Positions 6,828 through 15,480 of a DNA stretch of 18,909 bases are shown here, piece by piece. The DNA is from Pseudomonadota bacterium. Lineage in GTDB: Bacteria; Pseudomonadota; Gammaproteobacteria; Halothiobacillales; Halothiobacillaceae. The stretch lies in contig JAJYPA010000108.1 in NCBI GenBank assembly GCA_021795795.1, forward strand, positions 1 to 18,909, read 5' to 3'. Positions within the stretch are counted from its first letter, which is position 1; the number at the start of each line of letters is the position of its first letter. Under the pieces are notes generated by a model. The model was not told where the DNA came from, did no database searches, and saw only the letters and a list, made by a program, of their open reading frames with translations. Both the position numbers and the translations under genes were made by a program.

Positions 6828-8392
6828 ATCTGCACCCCTTTCGCCGGCTGCAAGCCTTTGCGGGCCTGATCCCGCTCATGCACTTTTACAGGGTCGATCT
6901 TCAGGGTTTCCCGCAAGTATGTCGCCGTGCGGTCCTTGTTAGCTTTGTCCAGCAGCGCCTGGTTCGGCTTCATGTCGCCGCCTTTGCCCTCGATGCCCGT
7001 CAACTGCTGACCCTTTTCCTTCGCCGGGTCGCGCTCGGCGAAACTGGAGGAAAGCCAGCGGTCACCTGCCTTTTCGTGCGGCATCAGGTTCACATACAGG
7101 GTCTTGCCGTCCGCGCGATCCATTTTGGCCGTCAGGAACTTCTCGCCCGTTTTTTCCGAAACCCGCTCTTCAAACTTCGGCAAGAACCGTTCGGCCAGTC
7201 CCTGCGCCCTGTTTTCCACGGCCACAGAGCCGCGCGGCTGACCTTCTTTGTCCATATACAAACTCACGCTGTGCCAGGTGCCTTCCTTTGTCTGCATGTG
7301 GCCTTCCATTTTCGGGTACTGCTGCTTTTCCTGCTGCTGCACCAACCGATTTTCCACTTTCTTTTCCATCGCTTCATTCCTCACGTAAACGCCGACCTCG
7401 TCGGCAATTAAATCGACCGGGGCGCCCACGTCCATGCGCCGCAGCGCCGGGGTCGGCACGGGCACGGCCACCATCGAGCCATCCCCGCGGGCCAGTACCG
7501 CTTCCGGGGGCACCTTCGCCAGCAGGACGCCTGCCTCTTCCCGTTCGGGCTGGGACAGCATGCCCAGGTTACGGGCGTCCTCGATCGCATATTCCGCCAG
7601 GGGACCGTTCATGGACGCCACAATGCCCCGCTTGCGCTGTTCCAGCGCAACCTGGGTCGCCGTGTCCAGAGCACCGCGGGCGTAGGATGCGGACCGCTGC
7701 AGGTCCACATTGCTTACGGCCCGCTCGTAATTTCCCAGCCGGGCGGACCGCGCCTGGGTAAATTCGGCGCTATTGGTGATCAAGACATTCCAGCGCCCAA
7801 AGTCGGCGGCGTCTTTTACATAAGCTTCCGCCACGGCGTCGGCACCCAGAATGATGCTGTTCGACAGATCGGTGGCACCCGCTTGTACGTGCTGGGCCGC
7901 CTCTGCAGCCAGACCGGGGTTTACGGTCAAGATCAGATTTTCGACGGCGTTGTTTATGCGCATTTGCGCAGATTGAATGCCGTCCCGCGCCTTTTCCAGC
8001 GTATTCTGTTCCATATTTGGTTCCTTCCTTTCCAGTTGAAAAAAGATATTTTGGTTCGGGTCGTGCTGTTCCAGATGAGGCGTTCTACTGATGACTAACG
8101 GCTTATTAAAAGCGTACAGTTCATCGACAGGCGCATTATTCGAGTGTCGGTCGGGAATGGTGACAATGACGCCGTCGGCGACGTGTTGAATACCCAGAAT
8201 TGGTGTTGCCACTTGCCGTTTGTGACCCGCGATATGTTCCAGGAGATGATCGCCGACCTTTAATTCTTTGGCGGTGACGCGCTTATACAGGTGCGTATTC
8301 CCCCGATCATCCACTTTGGAACGCCAAGGCACGTTGTCCCGCAAAGGGGTTGGCGTTCCATCGTCCTGCGGTTCCTGCATTACTGCGGCCAT
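6824..8392 (-). CDS. Large accessory protein of unknown function (522 aa)
   Basis: I do not recognise this family. Three parts can be seen. Residues 1 to about 126 form a small domain containing KELKVGDHLLEHI. Residues 127 to about 330 are Ala-rich and helical (EKARDGIQSAQMRINNAVENL onward). A C-terminal part (about 365-522) has alternating strands (WHSVSLYMDKEG, KTLYVNLMPHEK) and a basic tail. Met127 (codon at 8012-8014) follows a very strong ribosome binding site, AAGGAAGGAA, so a second product lacking the first domain may also be made. The main start is preceded by AAGGAT and by a GCTATACC/GGGTATACCC promoter pair. It lies between the ArdC-like gene and the coupled 99-aa gene, in the accessory block of the element. 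Confidence 0.65.
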   Translation of the reverse strand: MAAVMQEPQDDGTPTPLRDNVPWRSKVDDRGNTHLYKRVTAKELKVGDHLLEHIAGHKRQVATPILGIQHVADGVIVTIPDRHSNNAPVDELYAFNKPLVISRTPHLEQHDPNQNIFFQLERKEPNMEQNTLEKARDGIQSAQMRINNAVENLILTVNPGLAAEAAQHVQAGATDLSNSIILGADAVAEAYVKDAADFGRWNVLITNSAEFTQARSARLGNYERAVSNVDLQRSASYARGALDTATQVALEQRKRGIVASMNGPLAEYAIEDARNLGMLSQPEREEAGVLLAKVPPEAVLARGDGSMVAVPVPTPALRRMDVGAPVDLIADEVGVYVRNEAMEKKVENRLVQQQEKQQYPKMEGHMQTKEGTWHSVSLYMDKEGQPRGSVAVENRAQGLAERFLPKFEERVSEKTGEKFLTAKMDRADGKTLYVNLMPHEKAGDRWLSSSFAERDPAKEKGQQLTGIEGKGGDMKPNQALLDKANKDRTATYLRETLKIDPVKVHERDQARKGLQPAKGVQI

Positions 8393-8425
8393 GAAAAGTA
8401 TCCTTATTCAGCACGTCTGTAAGAC

Positions 8426-8453
8426 GGTATAGCGGGGATTTGTGGGTATACCC
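8426..8453 (-). promoter_or_regulatory. Paired GCTATACC and GGGTATACCC promoter region
   Basis: On the minus strand the perfect 10-bp palindrome GGGTATACCC (8444-8453) is followed, 19 bp centre to centre, by GCTATACC (8426-8433), which ends 33 bp before the start at 8392. A short hairpin CGTCT/AGACG overlaps the downstream edge. The palindrome occupies the place of a -35 box. Confidence 0.55.
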
Positions 8454-8464
8454 TTAGCAACCCC

Positions 8465-10624
8465 TCACCGAGACACACCCACGGCCTTTTTTACGCTCAG
8501 GTCTTCCACCTGTAGCGTTCTGCCGGGGGTGACCGTGACGTTGTGCCCGACCATCTTTTTGATCTCGGCCTGGTGCGCTTTGTCGGGGTCGGACGCCACC
8601 ACGAGTGCAGACCGGCCCTTCGCGTCCTTCAGTTCGAGCATGTTGGTGTCGTGGATGTGCGTGAGTTTGCCAGTGATGGGCTGGGCGTCCGCCCGGTTCA
8701 TTTGGACCATCGGCAGCAACCCGACCGGGCGCACGGGGGTCTGGAAGTGGTCCTGCATGATGCTGACGCCATCACCTTGGTGAACGGCCATGGATAGGTT
8801 TTTGCCGGTGTTATCAATGGAAATATCTACGGGCTTACCGACGGCAGCCCGCAATTCTTCCTCGCGTCCATCAAACATCCGTTTGTGGGTTTCGACCCTT
8901 ACATCGCCGAATTCTTCGGTTTTCAGAATAAACTCGCTTTTCGAGAAATCCTTCAATACGCCGGATATTTCCTGCCGGGGGTGGTTGACGCATTCCAGAA
9001 TCGGTTTATCCGGATCGACAGGTTCCCGCAAAACGCGGGCGGTCAGATCCTTGCGATGGGTGAGGATGACGCGGTGATATACCTGCTTTTCCATTTCGCT
9101 TTCCTTTTCCATGTTTTCAAAAGTGAGGTTGTTTTGGCGCATGACGGAATCCACCCGATATTCCAAAGCGGCTTTAATGCCGGGGATTCTTTCAGCGTCT
9201 TTCTCAAAGCCTTTGGATTGCATGTCCAGCTTCTCGATGCCGGGCACGGCGTTCGGTATCTGAACGGAAATATCCGACTTCTGGACGACACCCAGGGAAT
9301 TGCCCGCTGGCTGAATAACAGGCTTGCCATCTTTGCCGGGGGTGATTTCTTTGTACTGAAAGAAAACGCTCTTATCGGCGTCCCGGTTATCTACCTCCCG
9401 CAGCACAATGCCGGTGTGAAACTCGCCATTGCCCTTATGAAACTGGATGAGGTCGGCGGGATTCAGGTGCAGGGTTGCACCCATTACCGCCTGCAAGGCT
9501 GGCGGGACTTCCTGCTGAGGGGCCTGCGCAGACCGCACAACGCGAGCGATTTGATCCGCCAGAGCGACCGTTTCAGGGGAAACGGTAATTCGGGGGGCTA
9601 CACCCGGCAGGGCTGCATCCTTTGCAGCCTGCAAGGCAGGCAGGACTTCCTGCTGAGTGGTCTTTTCCGGTGCGGAAATATCGAGCAGTTTTTGCTGCTC
9701 AATGACATAATCCGCAATCTTTTCAGCATCCCGCGCAGCTTGATAAAGCTCATTCTTGCTGTCCCGCAGAATGGATACCCAGCCCGCCACGTAAGACTCG
9801 TGGTTCTCTGGATGGTGGGGAATACCCGTCTTTTCCGAGAGCATATACGACGCCATTTCCGCGCGCAGTTCTTCCTTCGCGCTCAAGGTCTTATCCCCCG
9901 CCGTACCCTGTTCCCATTCCTGATACCGCTCACGGTTGAGGCGGCTGGGGTGCATGGTAGAATGCGCAATTTCATGGGCGGCGGTCGCATAAAGATGGCC
10001 CGCGTCCAGGAACTGATCTTTTGGGGACAGATGAATTTCATCCCGCTTTGGGGAATAAAACCCCCTTCCGGGACTATCGAAATGTACCGGGGCGGACTGG
10101 GCGGTTTTATCAAACAGCTTTTCGCCCACGGCATGCAGGTCGAACGCATGGACCGCTTCCGGGTCCATTTCCAGGGGTGGAATACCCTCGATTTGCGAAG
10201 CGTGAAAAACGGTGTAGGTTTTCGCAAACCGCTTTTGCTCGGTGATTTCCTGACCATCGGAAATGCCCGCCTTTTGCAGTGTGGTGCGCTCTTTTTCGGT
10301 GCGCTTAGAGAGATCAACTGTGTCTTGCTTCTCGTAAGTCTTCCAGACTTCGATGGGTACGCCATGCTCACCCTTTTTGACCATCCAGCCGGCTGCCTTG
10401 GCCTGGGCGAAGGTTGCCCAGCGGGGGTCGGCTGTGGGTTGCACCATCGCCAGCCAGATGTGATTGCCACCTGTATATGGCTTGCCGGTGACGGCATTCA
10501 CTGGGCCTGAGCGGGGGCCGCCCTCGTGTGGGCACTGCCACGGGGCTGTGCCGTTTTCCATCGCCGCAATGACCCGCTCGGTGACCTCTTGCCGGATATC
10601 CCGTTTTTCTCTCTCTTCCGCCAT
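8465..10624 (-). CDS. ArdC-like antirestriction protein with MPTase domain and a novel C-terminal domain
   Basis: This 719-residue protein begins with an ArdC/TraC-type ssDNA-binding domain (about 10-150; NGTAPWQCP, NAVTGKPYTGGNHIWLA, WKTYEKQ). A zinc metalloprotease domain follows, with HEIAH (217-221) and the probable third ligand Glu256 in EELRAEMASY. ArdC proteins enter the recipient or protect incoming DNA from restriction. Residues 315-385 are a linker with two copies of QQEV(L/P)PALQA. The next part (about 385-500) is unassigned. The last 209 residues are the same unassigned domain that occurs twice in the neighbouring 462-aa protein, with HPRQ at 548-551. Met511 of this domain follows an internal AAAGGAAAG ribosome binding site, so it may also be made alone. 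The N-terminal assignment is firm; the C-terminal role is unknown. Confidence 0.85.
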   Translation of the reverse strand: MAEEREKRDIRQEVTERVIAAMENGTAPWQCPHEGGPRSGPVNAVTGKPYTGGNHIWLAMVQPTADPRWATFAQAKAAGWMVKKGEHGVPIEVWKTYEKQDTVDLSKRTEKERTTLQKAGISDGQEITEQKRFAKTYTVFHASQIEGIPPLEMDPEAVHAFDLHAVGEKLFDKTAQSAPVHFDSPGRGFYSPKRDEIHLSPKDQFLDAGHLYATAAHEIAHSTMHPSRLNRERYQEWEQGTAGDKTLSAKEELRAEMASYMLSEKTGIPHHPENHESYVAGWVSILRDSKNELYQAARDAEKIADYVIEQQKLLDISAPEKTTQQEVLPALQAAKDAALPGVAPRITVSPETVALADQIARVVRSAQAPQQEVPPALQAVMGATLHLNPADLIQFHKGNGEFHTGIVLREVDNRDADKSVFFQYKEITPGKDGKPVIQPAGNSLGVVQKSDISVQIPNAVPGIEKLDMQSKGFEKDAERIPGIKAALEYRVDSVMRQNNLTFENMEKESEMEKQVYHRVILTHRKDLTARVLREPVDPDKPILECVNHPRQEISGVLKDFSKSEFILKTEEFGDVRVETHKRMFDGREEELRAAVGKPVDISIDNTGKNLSMAVHQGDGVSIMQDHFQTPVRPVGLLPMVQMNRADAQPITGKLTHIHDTNMLELKDAKGRSALVVASDPDKAHQAEIKKMVGHNVTVTPGRTLQVEDLSVKKAVGVSR
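9488..9660 (-). repeat. Short duplicated linker segment inside the ArdC-like gene
   Basis: A stretch of about 37 bp around CCTGCAAGGC and GGACTTCCTGCTGAG occurs near 9488 and again near 9624, in the same frame. It encodes the duplicated QQEV(L/P)PALQA linker peptides. Confidence 0.6.
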
Positions 10625-10655
10625 GTCTGAAACCCTCGCCTGACCAATGTAAGCT

Positions 10656-10683
10656 GGTATAGCAAGGGGGTTGGGGTATACCC
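10656..10683 (-). promoter_or_regulatory. Paired GCTATACC and GGGTATACCC promoter region of the ArdC-like gene
   Basis: On the minus strand GGGTATACCC (10674-10683) lies 19 bp centre to centre upstream of GCTATACC (10656-10663), which is 31 bp before the ATG at 10624. Spacing and order are identical to the pair at 8426-8453, although the bases between the two elements differ. Confidence 0.55.
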
Positions 10684-10785
10684 TCAGCGGGGTGCAGCCC
10701 TACACTGCCTTTCGGTGGCGTCCCGGTCGTTTTACGTCTTCGGACAGGAATAGCAGGCAGAAATAGGCCTACCCTCTTCCAGCAG

Positions 10786-12174
10786 CTAGCGTTCAAGCCC
10801 TTTGGACTTGGACATTCTCTTACTCACAGAAACCACCTGCAGGGTCTCGCCAGGTACTACCCGCACCTCTTTTCCGACCAGTGACAAGGCTTCGGCAAGT
10901 TGCTTCTTGCTGTGAGCCTTGTCATACACATCCGAAAACATTACGTGGTTGCCCTTACTATCTGCCATCTCAACCGCCACTTGATGCCCACCAGAAGAGG
11001 GGTAGCCAAGGTCGTGAACCGCCACCAGTGTTCCAGTAGCCGGACGGCCATTCATCCTTGCCTTTTCAACCAATGTTACAAGTCTACGGGGGCGGTCTGG
11101 GTGGATATCTAGCTTTTTGGAAAATTGAGCGACGGCGCTTTCATCCCCCCTGCCCATCACCTGTACGCTGAGAGTGTTCCCTGCATCGTTGTACGTTAAA
11201 CAGACTCGCCGCCCCCTATCTTCTGCGGTGAGTAATTCGAGGATGGGGTCCGTGTCTGGGTTGCCCGTCGTGCGCTGTAGATTGCTTAGTTTCCCGTTGG
11301 TTTCCACGTAAGCCACACCAAACTCGTCTGTATTCATCAATAGGGGGCCGCCCCAATCATCCACGCTGCTATACTCGCGGCCATGGTGACCTGGTGTCTT
11401 TAACAGGGTACCCGACACAGACTGACGAGGATGAGTAATTTCAGCCTTGGCCTTATCTTCTGACCACCTTGTGCGGTCAGACAAATCTTTTCTGTGGGTC
11501 AATGTAATAACGTGTTCCACATCTACGGTTTTTTCATTTTCCAGCGATGTGATGCCCATGCCTTCCGACCAATAGGTTTTATTGCGAGAACTGACCTGTA
11601 CCAATTGACCGACCAGTTTATCTGCATTGGCAATCTGTATGGCGTACATTTTATTGCCCCATACCAAGACGTGATTGTCCTTTTCATCCGTCAGCTCGAC
11701 GCAGTAGGGCGAATGGACGCAAACCAGATGACCCTTGACGGGGGTGGCCTCTTTGTCGCTTATATCCACCCTCGGCATAAGCTCTAGCGGAATAGGTGGA
11801 TCGTAGAACTGGCTACGGAAAACAGTGGTACCACTCTGGTTATCGTGGACGCGAATGGTCAGGTGCCTGCCCGTTTCATCTAGCGCCATATCCACCGGTT
11901 TGTTTAAATGCTGGTTAAGACCATCCTCATTGTTTTTGTAAGTGTCATAGCTAATATCCCGATCAATTTCCTGACTAACATCTACAAGAACATTCCCACC
12001 GTCGGGGCCGGGTGTGTCGATAAATAGATTTGAATCAATCTCTCTCAATATCCCGGATACGGCTTGGCGAGGATGAATCACTGTGGTGCTGTCATCCTCA
12101 GGGTCATGTTCCACGTAATCTTTTAAGTCTGTGCGATGGGTCAAAACAATCCGATGATAAGCGTCTTTTTGCAT
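10786..12174 (-). CDS. Tandem two-domain protein sharing the ArdC C-terminal domain
   Basis: This 462-residue protein is of unrecognised family. It consists of two copies of one domain, about residues 1-210 and 216-462. Each copy starts with a LTHRxDL box (11-17 and 225-231), then HPRQxxSG (34-41, 248-255), a segment with D(E/D)xGxxL, a GxLVxVH box (148-154, 381-387) and a closing LVGxxVxV strand. The last part, PGETLQV, also closes the C-terminus of the ArdC-like protein downstream (PGRTLQV). The second copy is nearer to the ArdC copy in its ending, while the first has lost the PG(E/R)TLQV motif. There is no membrane segment and no enzyme motif; it is predicted to be mostly beta and cytosolic. 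AAAGGAAAA precedes the start. Genetic linkage suggests a function connected with ArdC. Confidence 0.75.
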   Translation of the reverse strand: MQKDAYHRIVLTHRTDLKDYVEHDPEDDSTTVIHPRQAVSGILREIDSNLFIDTPGPDGGNVLVDVSQEIDRDISYDTYKNNEDGLNQHLNKPVDMALDETGRHLTIRVHDNQSGTTVFRSQFYDPPIPLELMPRVDISDKEATPVKGHLVCVHSPYCVELTDEKDNHVLVWGNKMYAIQIANADKLVGQLVQVSSRNKTYWSEGMGITSLENEKTVDVEHVITLTHRKDLSDRTRWSEDKAKAEITHPRQSVSGTLLKTPGHHGREYSSVDDWGGPLLMNTDEFGVAYVETNGKLSNLQRTTGNPDTDPILELLTAEDRGRRVCLTYNDAGNTLSVQVMGRGDESAVAQFSKKLDIHPDRPRRLVTLVEKARMNGRPATGTLVAVHDLGYPSSGGHQVAVEMADSKGNHVMFSDVYDKAHSKKQLAEALSLVGKEVRVVPGETLQVVSVSKRMSKSKGLER

Positions 12175-12208
12175 GTCAAGTTTTCCTTTAGTTGGGTGGG
12201 TTGAAAAG

Positions 12209-12284
12209 TTAGTCCGTTATGTTTTACGTCTTCGGTATAGCAGGCGGATACGAGGTATACCTTTTTAGTCCGTTACGTTTTACG
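12209..12284. repeat. 20-bp direct repeats flanking the promoter of the 462-aa gene
   Basis: TTAGTCCGTTATGTTTTACG (12209-12228) and its copy with one change (12265-12284) lie 56 bp apart and bracket the promoter boxes. The second copy overlaps the 3' end of the HTH gene. A related GTTTTACGTCTTCGG occurs at about 10732-10746 after the 462-aa gene. Confidence 0.7.
12234..12261 (-). promoter_or_regulatory. Paired GCTATACC and AGGTATACCT promoter region of the 462-aa gene
   Basis: This is the same design as before the ArdC-like and 522-aa genes: palindrome GGTATACC (12254-12261) and GCTATACC (12234-12241), here 20 bp centre to centre. The leader to the ATG at 12174 is longer, 59 bp. Confidence 0.5.
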
Positions 12285-12521
12285 GCGGCGTCCCGGTCGG
12301 CGGGCAGGAACGGCAAGGTCGGACTCACAGTCCACGGGCAAGGCCGCCAGCCATGCCAGGACGTCCGACATTCGCCAGCGGGGGCCGCGGGTTCCCGGAA
12401 CCTGCACCCTGGGCGGCAGGGAAGTGGGATCCGCGCACAATTTGTTCCGCAAGGTACGCGGCGACAGGCAGAGCATCGGCGCCAGCGCTTCCACGCCGAG
12501 CAGGCGGTTTTCCATGTCCAT
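12273..12521 (-). CDS. Small helix-turn-helix DNA-binding protein
   Basis: This 82-residue protein resembles excisionase/AlpA/MerR-like winged HTH proteins. LLGVEALAPMLCLSPRTLRNKL (about 7-28) reads as the HTH, followed by a wing-like PRVQVPGTRGPRWR and a helix DVLAWLAAL, ending in a basic tail RRPGRRRK. It starts one base after the methylase stop, so it is the last gene of the 640-aa/methylase/HTH operon. It may regulate this operon or the next promoter, with which its 3' end overlaps via a 20-bp repeat. The DNA-binding assignment is fair; the target is unknown. Confidence 0.72.
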   Translation of the reverse strand: MDMENRLLGVEALAPMLCLSPRTLRNKLCADPTSLPPRVQVPGTRGPRWRMSDVLAWLAALPVDCESDLAVPARRPGRRRKT

Positions 12522-12522
12522 A

Positions 12523-13401
12523 TCAGACCGCCTCGTCGAACAGGCTCGCCTGGGGTGACCAGTCCCGGCTCAGGCGCTTCTGCAGCGCCGGGTTGACCCA
12601 GATACATTCGGTCCGCCCGGTGTCTATGCCGCCCGCCACCCGGTTGTCCCGGCTCTGCCGGGTGCGTCCCGAGGGGCATTCCAGATCGAAGTCATGGCGC
12701 CGCCAGCCGTTGGCTTCCAGCCGGTCATAACTGGGATGCGGATAGCCGCTGAGGGCCACCATGCCTTGCACCGCTTCGAGGGTGTCCAGCAGTTCATCGT
12801 GGTCCTCCAGTTCATCTGCGTAACCGCCGTCGCTGCGGGTATCTGGATGGTATGGCGGATCGCAGTAGAAAACCGTCTGCGGGGCATCGAATCGCGTGAT
12901 TACGTCCAGCGCATCACCATGCTCGATGTACACCTGCCGCAGCCGATCCCGGACCTTCAGCAGTTCGTCATCGACGACTTTCATGACCGACCGTGCCCGG
13001 TTGTCATCGATCCGGGCATACGCCCACGAGGGCTTGCGGTCGCCTGACGCCATGAACGATGCGCGGGAGAGGGTGAAGAAGCGGGCCGCCCGTTCGAGCG
13101 GGGTGAGGGTATCCGGGGACTTTTCGCGCCAGTCCTCGAAGACCTGGCGGGCATACGGGGTGCCCTGCAGGTAAGCTCGCAGATCATCACCATGGTCGCG
13201 CAGGGTCTGAAAAAAATGGACGACATCGCCATTAGCGTCATTGATGACCTCAATGCCCGCCGGACGGCGGGAAAAGAGGATGGATGCACCGCCACAGAAC
13301 GGCTCTACGTAGGTCAGGTGCCGTTCCGGCTTGGGCAGCAGGGGCTGGATGCGCTCGGCCAGGCGGCCCTTTCCGCCCAGCCATACGAGGGGGGACCTCA
13401 C
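12523..13401 (-). CDS. dam: D12-class DNA adenine methyltransferase
   Basis: This 292-residue N6-adenine methyltransferase is of the Dam/D12 family. WLGGKGRLA (7-15) is the SAM-pocket motif, [10 protein letters not shown] (31-40) is motif I and [12 protein letters not shown] (178-189) carries catalytic DPPY (181-184). Length and motif order are those of complete enzymes. No restriction endonuclease is adjacent, so it is a solitary methylase, as is common on phages and plasmids. It may protect the element from host restriction or mark its origin. The GTG start overlaps the stop of the 640-aa gene as GTGA, and the HTH gene follows after one base. Target sequence cannot be told from the protein; GATC is only the family default. 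Confidence 0.9.
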   Translation of the reverse strand: MRSPLVWLGGKGRLAERIQPLLPKPERHLTYVEPFCGGASILFSRRPAGIEVINDANGDVVHFFQTLRDHGDDLRAYLQGTPYARQVFEDWREKSPDTLTPLERAARFFTLSRASFMASGDRKPSWAYARIDDNRARSVMKVVDDELLKVRDRLRQVYIEHGDALDVITRFDAPQTVFYCDPPYHPDTRSDGGYADELEDHDELLDTLEAVQGMVALSGYPHPSYDRLEANGWRRHDFDLECPSGRTRQSRDNRVAGGIDTGRTECIWVNPALQKRLSRDWSPQASLFDEAV

Positions 13402-15320
13402 TGGTCACCACGGGTGTCGAGCAGCAGAAGGGCAACACGCTCCACCTCTGGGGGGAACTTGCCGCGCTTATTGAGTGCGCGGGTTTTCAGCGCGCTGCGC
13501 AAATTGTTGCGGTGGTGGAACCCGCCAACCGTCTCATACAGCTTGTCGATATACTGCGCCCGGCAGTCAGATATCGTGACGTCGGACATGCGGCCAAGCC
13601 GGACCAGCTCGTGGTCCAGGTCCGACTGGGCGGGAGCAGGCTTGAAGAGGGCTTCCGCCGCCGCAAGGCGCGCCTTTTTGCGCACCGCGTCCAGCAGTTG
13701 CGCGGTCACCGGATCCGTCTTGCGCTTGCGCGGCGTGCAGTCGTTCCCCAGCATCTCGAGCAGGAGCGGCTCGGGATGCTGGGCCAGATGATCGGCCAGA
13801 TCCCGGATCGCGGCGTCCCGGGCCGCGGCGGGCATGTCAAGCAGCGCATCAAGCAACTTGTGCTTGATGTTGCTAATCCGGATCTCTTCCTCTACCTGGT
13901 GGGCATGGCGCTCGGCGTCCGTCTCTTCCAGGTGGTCATCCGCCCTGCGGCGCTCGTCCCAGGCCAGAAACGCAGCGGCGTCCGCCGGCTCGGAACCGGC
14001 CCCGACGGGTCCCCGCGGGTCGAGGATGACCCCCGCACGCATCTTATCCTCAGCCGTCCCGGACTGGTGGTCGTTCCACCAGGCGTGGAAAACGGCCCTG
14101 TCCATCGGGTCCGGGGCATCTTCATCCTCCTCAACCTCCGGGCGATCCGTGTACCTGCTGGCGTCCTGGTGAGAGCCGCTCTGAATGGAAAAATTGGAGA
14201 AGGTGATGGCCTGATCAATGGTTTGGAAATTCGTCCGCAGGGTGTGCGGGATGTTCGGGTTCGGCTGCAGATCAAAATCAGCAGCGACAATAAGCTTGTG
14301 CAGCAGATGCTGTACGCACCCGTCGACATCGAATCCCCGGAGATCCGCCTTGCGCGCGTAGGCGCGCACCGCCGCCGCCAGTCCGGGCAGGGCCATACCC
14401 AGGTACTTGTCGCTCAATACTCGCTGCGCGGGACTGGCGGCGGGGTCGCGCATCACCAGGATGGCCTTGCGCAGAAAGCGGTGGTAAGGCCTCTGCTGGT
14501 TCTCGCCCGCGGCGCTTGGCACGGCGGCGGCGACTTTATACGGGTCGGGGATGATCTGGTCGAGCGGGTCGGGGTCGACCTGGGCGCGGCTCAAAGTAGG
14601 CAGGATGGACTCATGCCCGATCCCCGTATCACAGTTGCCCCAGGGGGCGGGGGTGAGGTCCATGTCGCGGGGCGGGATGCCCTCTGCCGCGAGTTCCGCG
14701 ATCTTCTGGGCGCGGGCGAGGGCGTGACGGCGGGCGAGGTACTGGCGGGTGTCTGGTACAAATTCTGGGGCGACGAAATCAATAACCTGAGCCGCGGGAG
14801 CGGGGTCGCCATCGTCGGATCCGCCGGTGCTGGTGTGCCGCGCCGCGGCGGTCTGGCCGGAAGTGGCAGACCCTTGCACATGCGTAGCGGGGACAGGACT
14901 GACCACCGCGGCGCGGACCGGCACAGGCGCGTGGTATGCCAGCAGCTTGCGGGCCACCGCGCGCGAGCGCGCCGCAACCTCGTCCATCTCGCGCTGGTAG
15001 TGGGCCCGCCGCTCCGGGTCGGAGGTCAGGGCCCGATCTGCGCGAAGATCGAAGTCCTGGTTATCCAGCCAGTTGTCCAGCATGCGCTGATCGTGATAAT
15101 CCAGCGCCTCATCCAGCTTCCGCGGACCCTGAGCCCGGCCAAACAGGCGGATGAAGCCCGCCAGCGCAGCGGCCCTGCCGCTGCCGGTGTCGAGCAGCCG
15201 CTGCACCTCGGCGCTGCAAGCCAGGCGCGCGACGCTGTCGTGCATGCTGCACTCGGCTAAAAAATACACCCGCTCGGGCTTGAGCACGCACCTCGCACCA
15301 TCCAGATCATATAGTCCCAT
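13398..15320 (-). CDS. Large unknown protein next to the iteron region (640 aa)
   Basis: I do not recognise this family. The protein is soluble, without signal peptide or membrane segments, rich in Asp, Arg and Ala. Visible regions are an N-terminal domain (1 to about 130), a low-complexity Ala/Thr/Ser linker (about 133-180), a middle helical part (about 185-360) and a C-terminal part after an acidic [11 protein letters not shown] stretch. The end is basic ([16 protein letters not shown] nearby). It starts 8 nt after an AGGGG ribosome binding site. A strong TTGACA/TATGCT promoter and sites for an origin-type binding protein precede it. It heads the methylase/HTH operon and faces the iterons, which would fit a replication or partition protein, but no Rep motif is visible; that remains a guess. 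Confidence 0.7.
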   Translation of the reverse strand: MGLYDLDGARCVLKPERVYFLAECSMHDSVARLACSAEVQRLLDTGSGRAAALAGFIRLFGRAQGPRKLDEALDYHDQRMLDNWLDNQDFDLRADRALTSDPERRAHYQREMDEVAARSRAVARKLLAYHAPVPVRAAVVSPVPATHVQGSATSGQTAAARHTSTGGSDDGDPAPAAQVIDFVAPEFVPDTRQYLARRHALARAQKIAELAAEGIPPRDMDLTPAPWGNCDTGIGHESILPTLSRAQVDPDPLDQIIPDPYKVAAAVPSAAGENQQRPYHRFLRKAILVMRDPAASPAQRVLSDKYLGMALPGLAAAVRAYARKADLRGFDVDGCVQHLLHKLIVAADFDLQPNPNIPHTLRTNFQTIDQAITFSNFSIQSGSHQDASRYTDRPEVEEDEDAPDPMDRAVFHAWWNDHQSGTAEDKMRAGVILDPRGPVGAGSEPADAAAFLAWDERRRADDHLEETDAERHAHQVEEEIRISNIKHKLLDALLDMPAAARDAAIRDLADHLAQHPEPLLLEMLGNDCTPRKRKTDPVTAQLLDAVRKKARLAAAEALFKPAPAQSDLDHELVRLGRMSDVTISDCRAQYIDKLYETVGGFHHRNNLRSALKTRALNKRGKFPPEVERVALLLLDTRGDQ

Positions 15321-15358
15321 AGCACATCCCCTTTTTGGTCAGCCTGACAACGATTCAA

Positions 15359-15388
15359 CATGTGCTGCACATGGCGGGAAGCGTTATC
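15359..15388. promoter_or_regulatory. Palindrome and inverted iteron core in the leader of the 640-aa operon
   Basis: CATGTGC-T-GCACATG (15359-15373) is a perfect 15-bp inverted repeat 38 bp before the start codon. Next to it, CGGGAAGCGTTATC (15375-15388) is the exact reverse complement of the sequence at 15665-15678. Both lie just downstream of the predicted transcription start, in operator position. Confidence 0.5.
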
Positions 15389-15405
15389 CGCCTCTACATG
15401 AGGAC

Positions 15406-15434
15406 AGCATACACCAGCGCCACCTCTGTGTCAA
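15406..15434 (-). promoter_or_regulatory. Sigma70-type promoter of the 640-aa/methylase/HTH operon
   Basis: On the minus strand TTGACA (15429-15434) and TATGCT (15406-15411) are separated by exactly 17 bp. The start would be near 15399, giving a leader of about 78 nt that contains the palindrome and iteron core. It is the only promoter in the window with a consensus -35. Confidence 0.65.
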
Positions 15435-15480
15435 CAATAATGTTATAACCCTGTGCCGGGCAGATGCGCAAGTTCCTGGC

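Noticed and set aside
4770..9612. CACCCGGCAGG occurring near 4771, 6761 and 9598
   Set aside because: Two of the three are inside coding regions in different frames, with no common spacing to any other signal; probably chance in GC-rich DNA.
8885..10510. Long plus-strand open frame of 541 codons
   Set aside because: It lies opposite the ArdC-like gene, whose protein has clear domains and motifs. The opposite frame has no recognisable domain and no ribosome binding site.
13284..15260. Long plus-strand open frame of 658 codons
   Set aside because: It is antisense to the 640-aa and methylase genes and is a product of high GC content. The minus-strand frames show coupled starts, a good promoter and methylase motifs.
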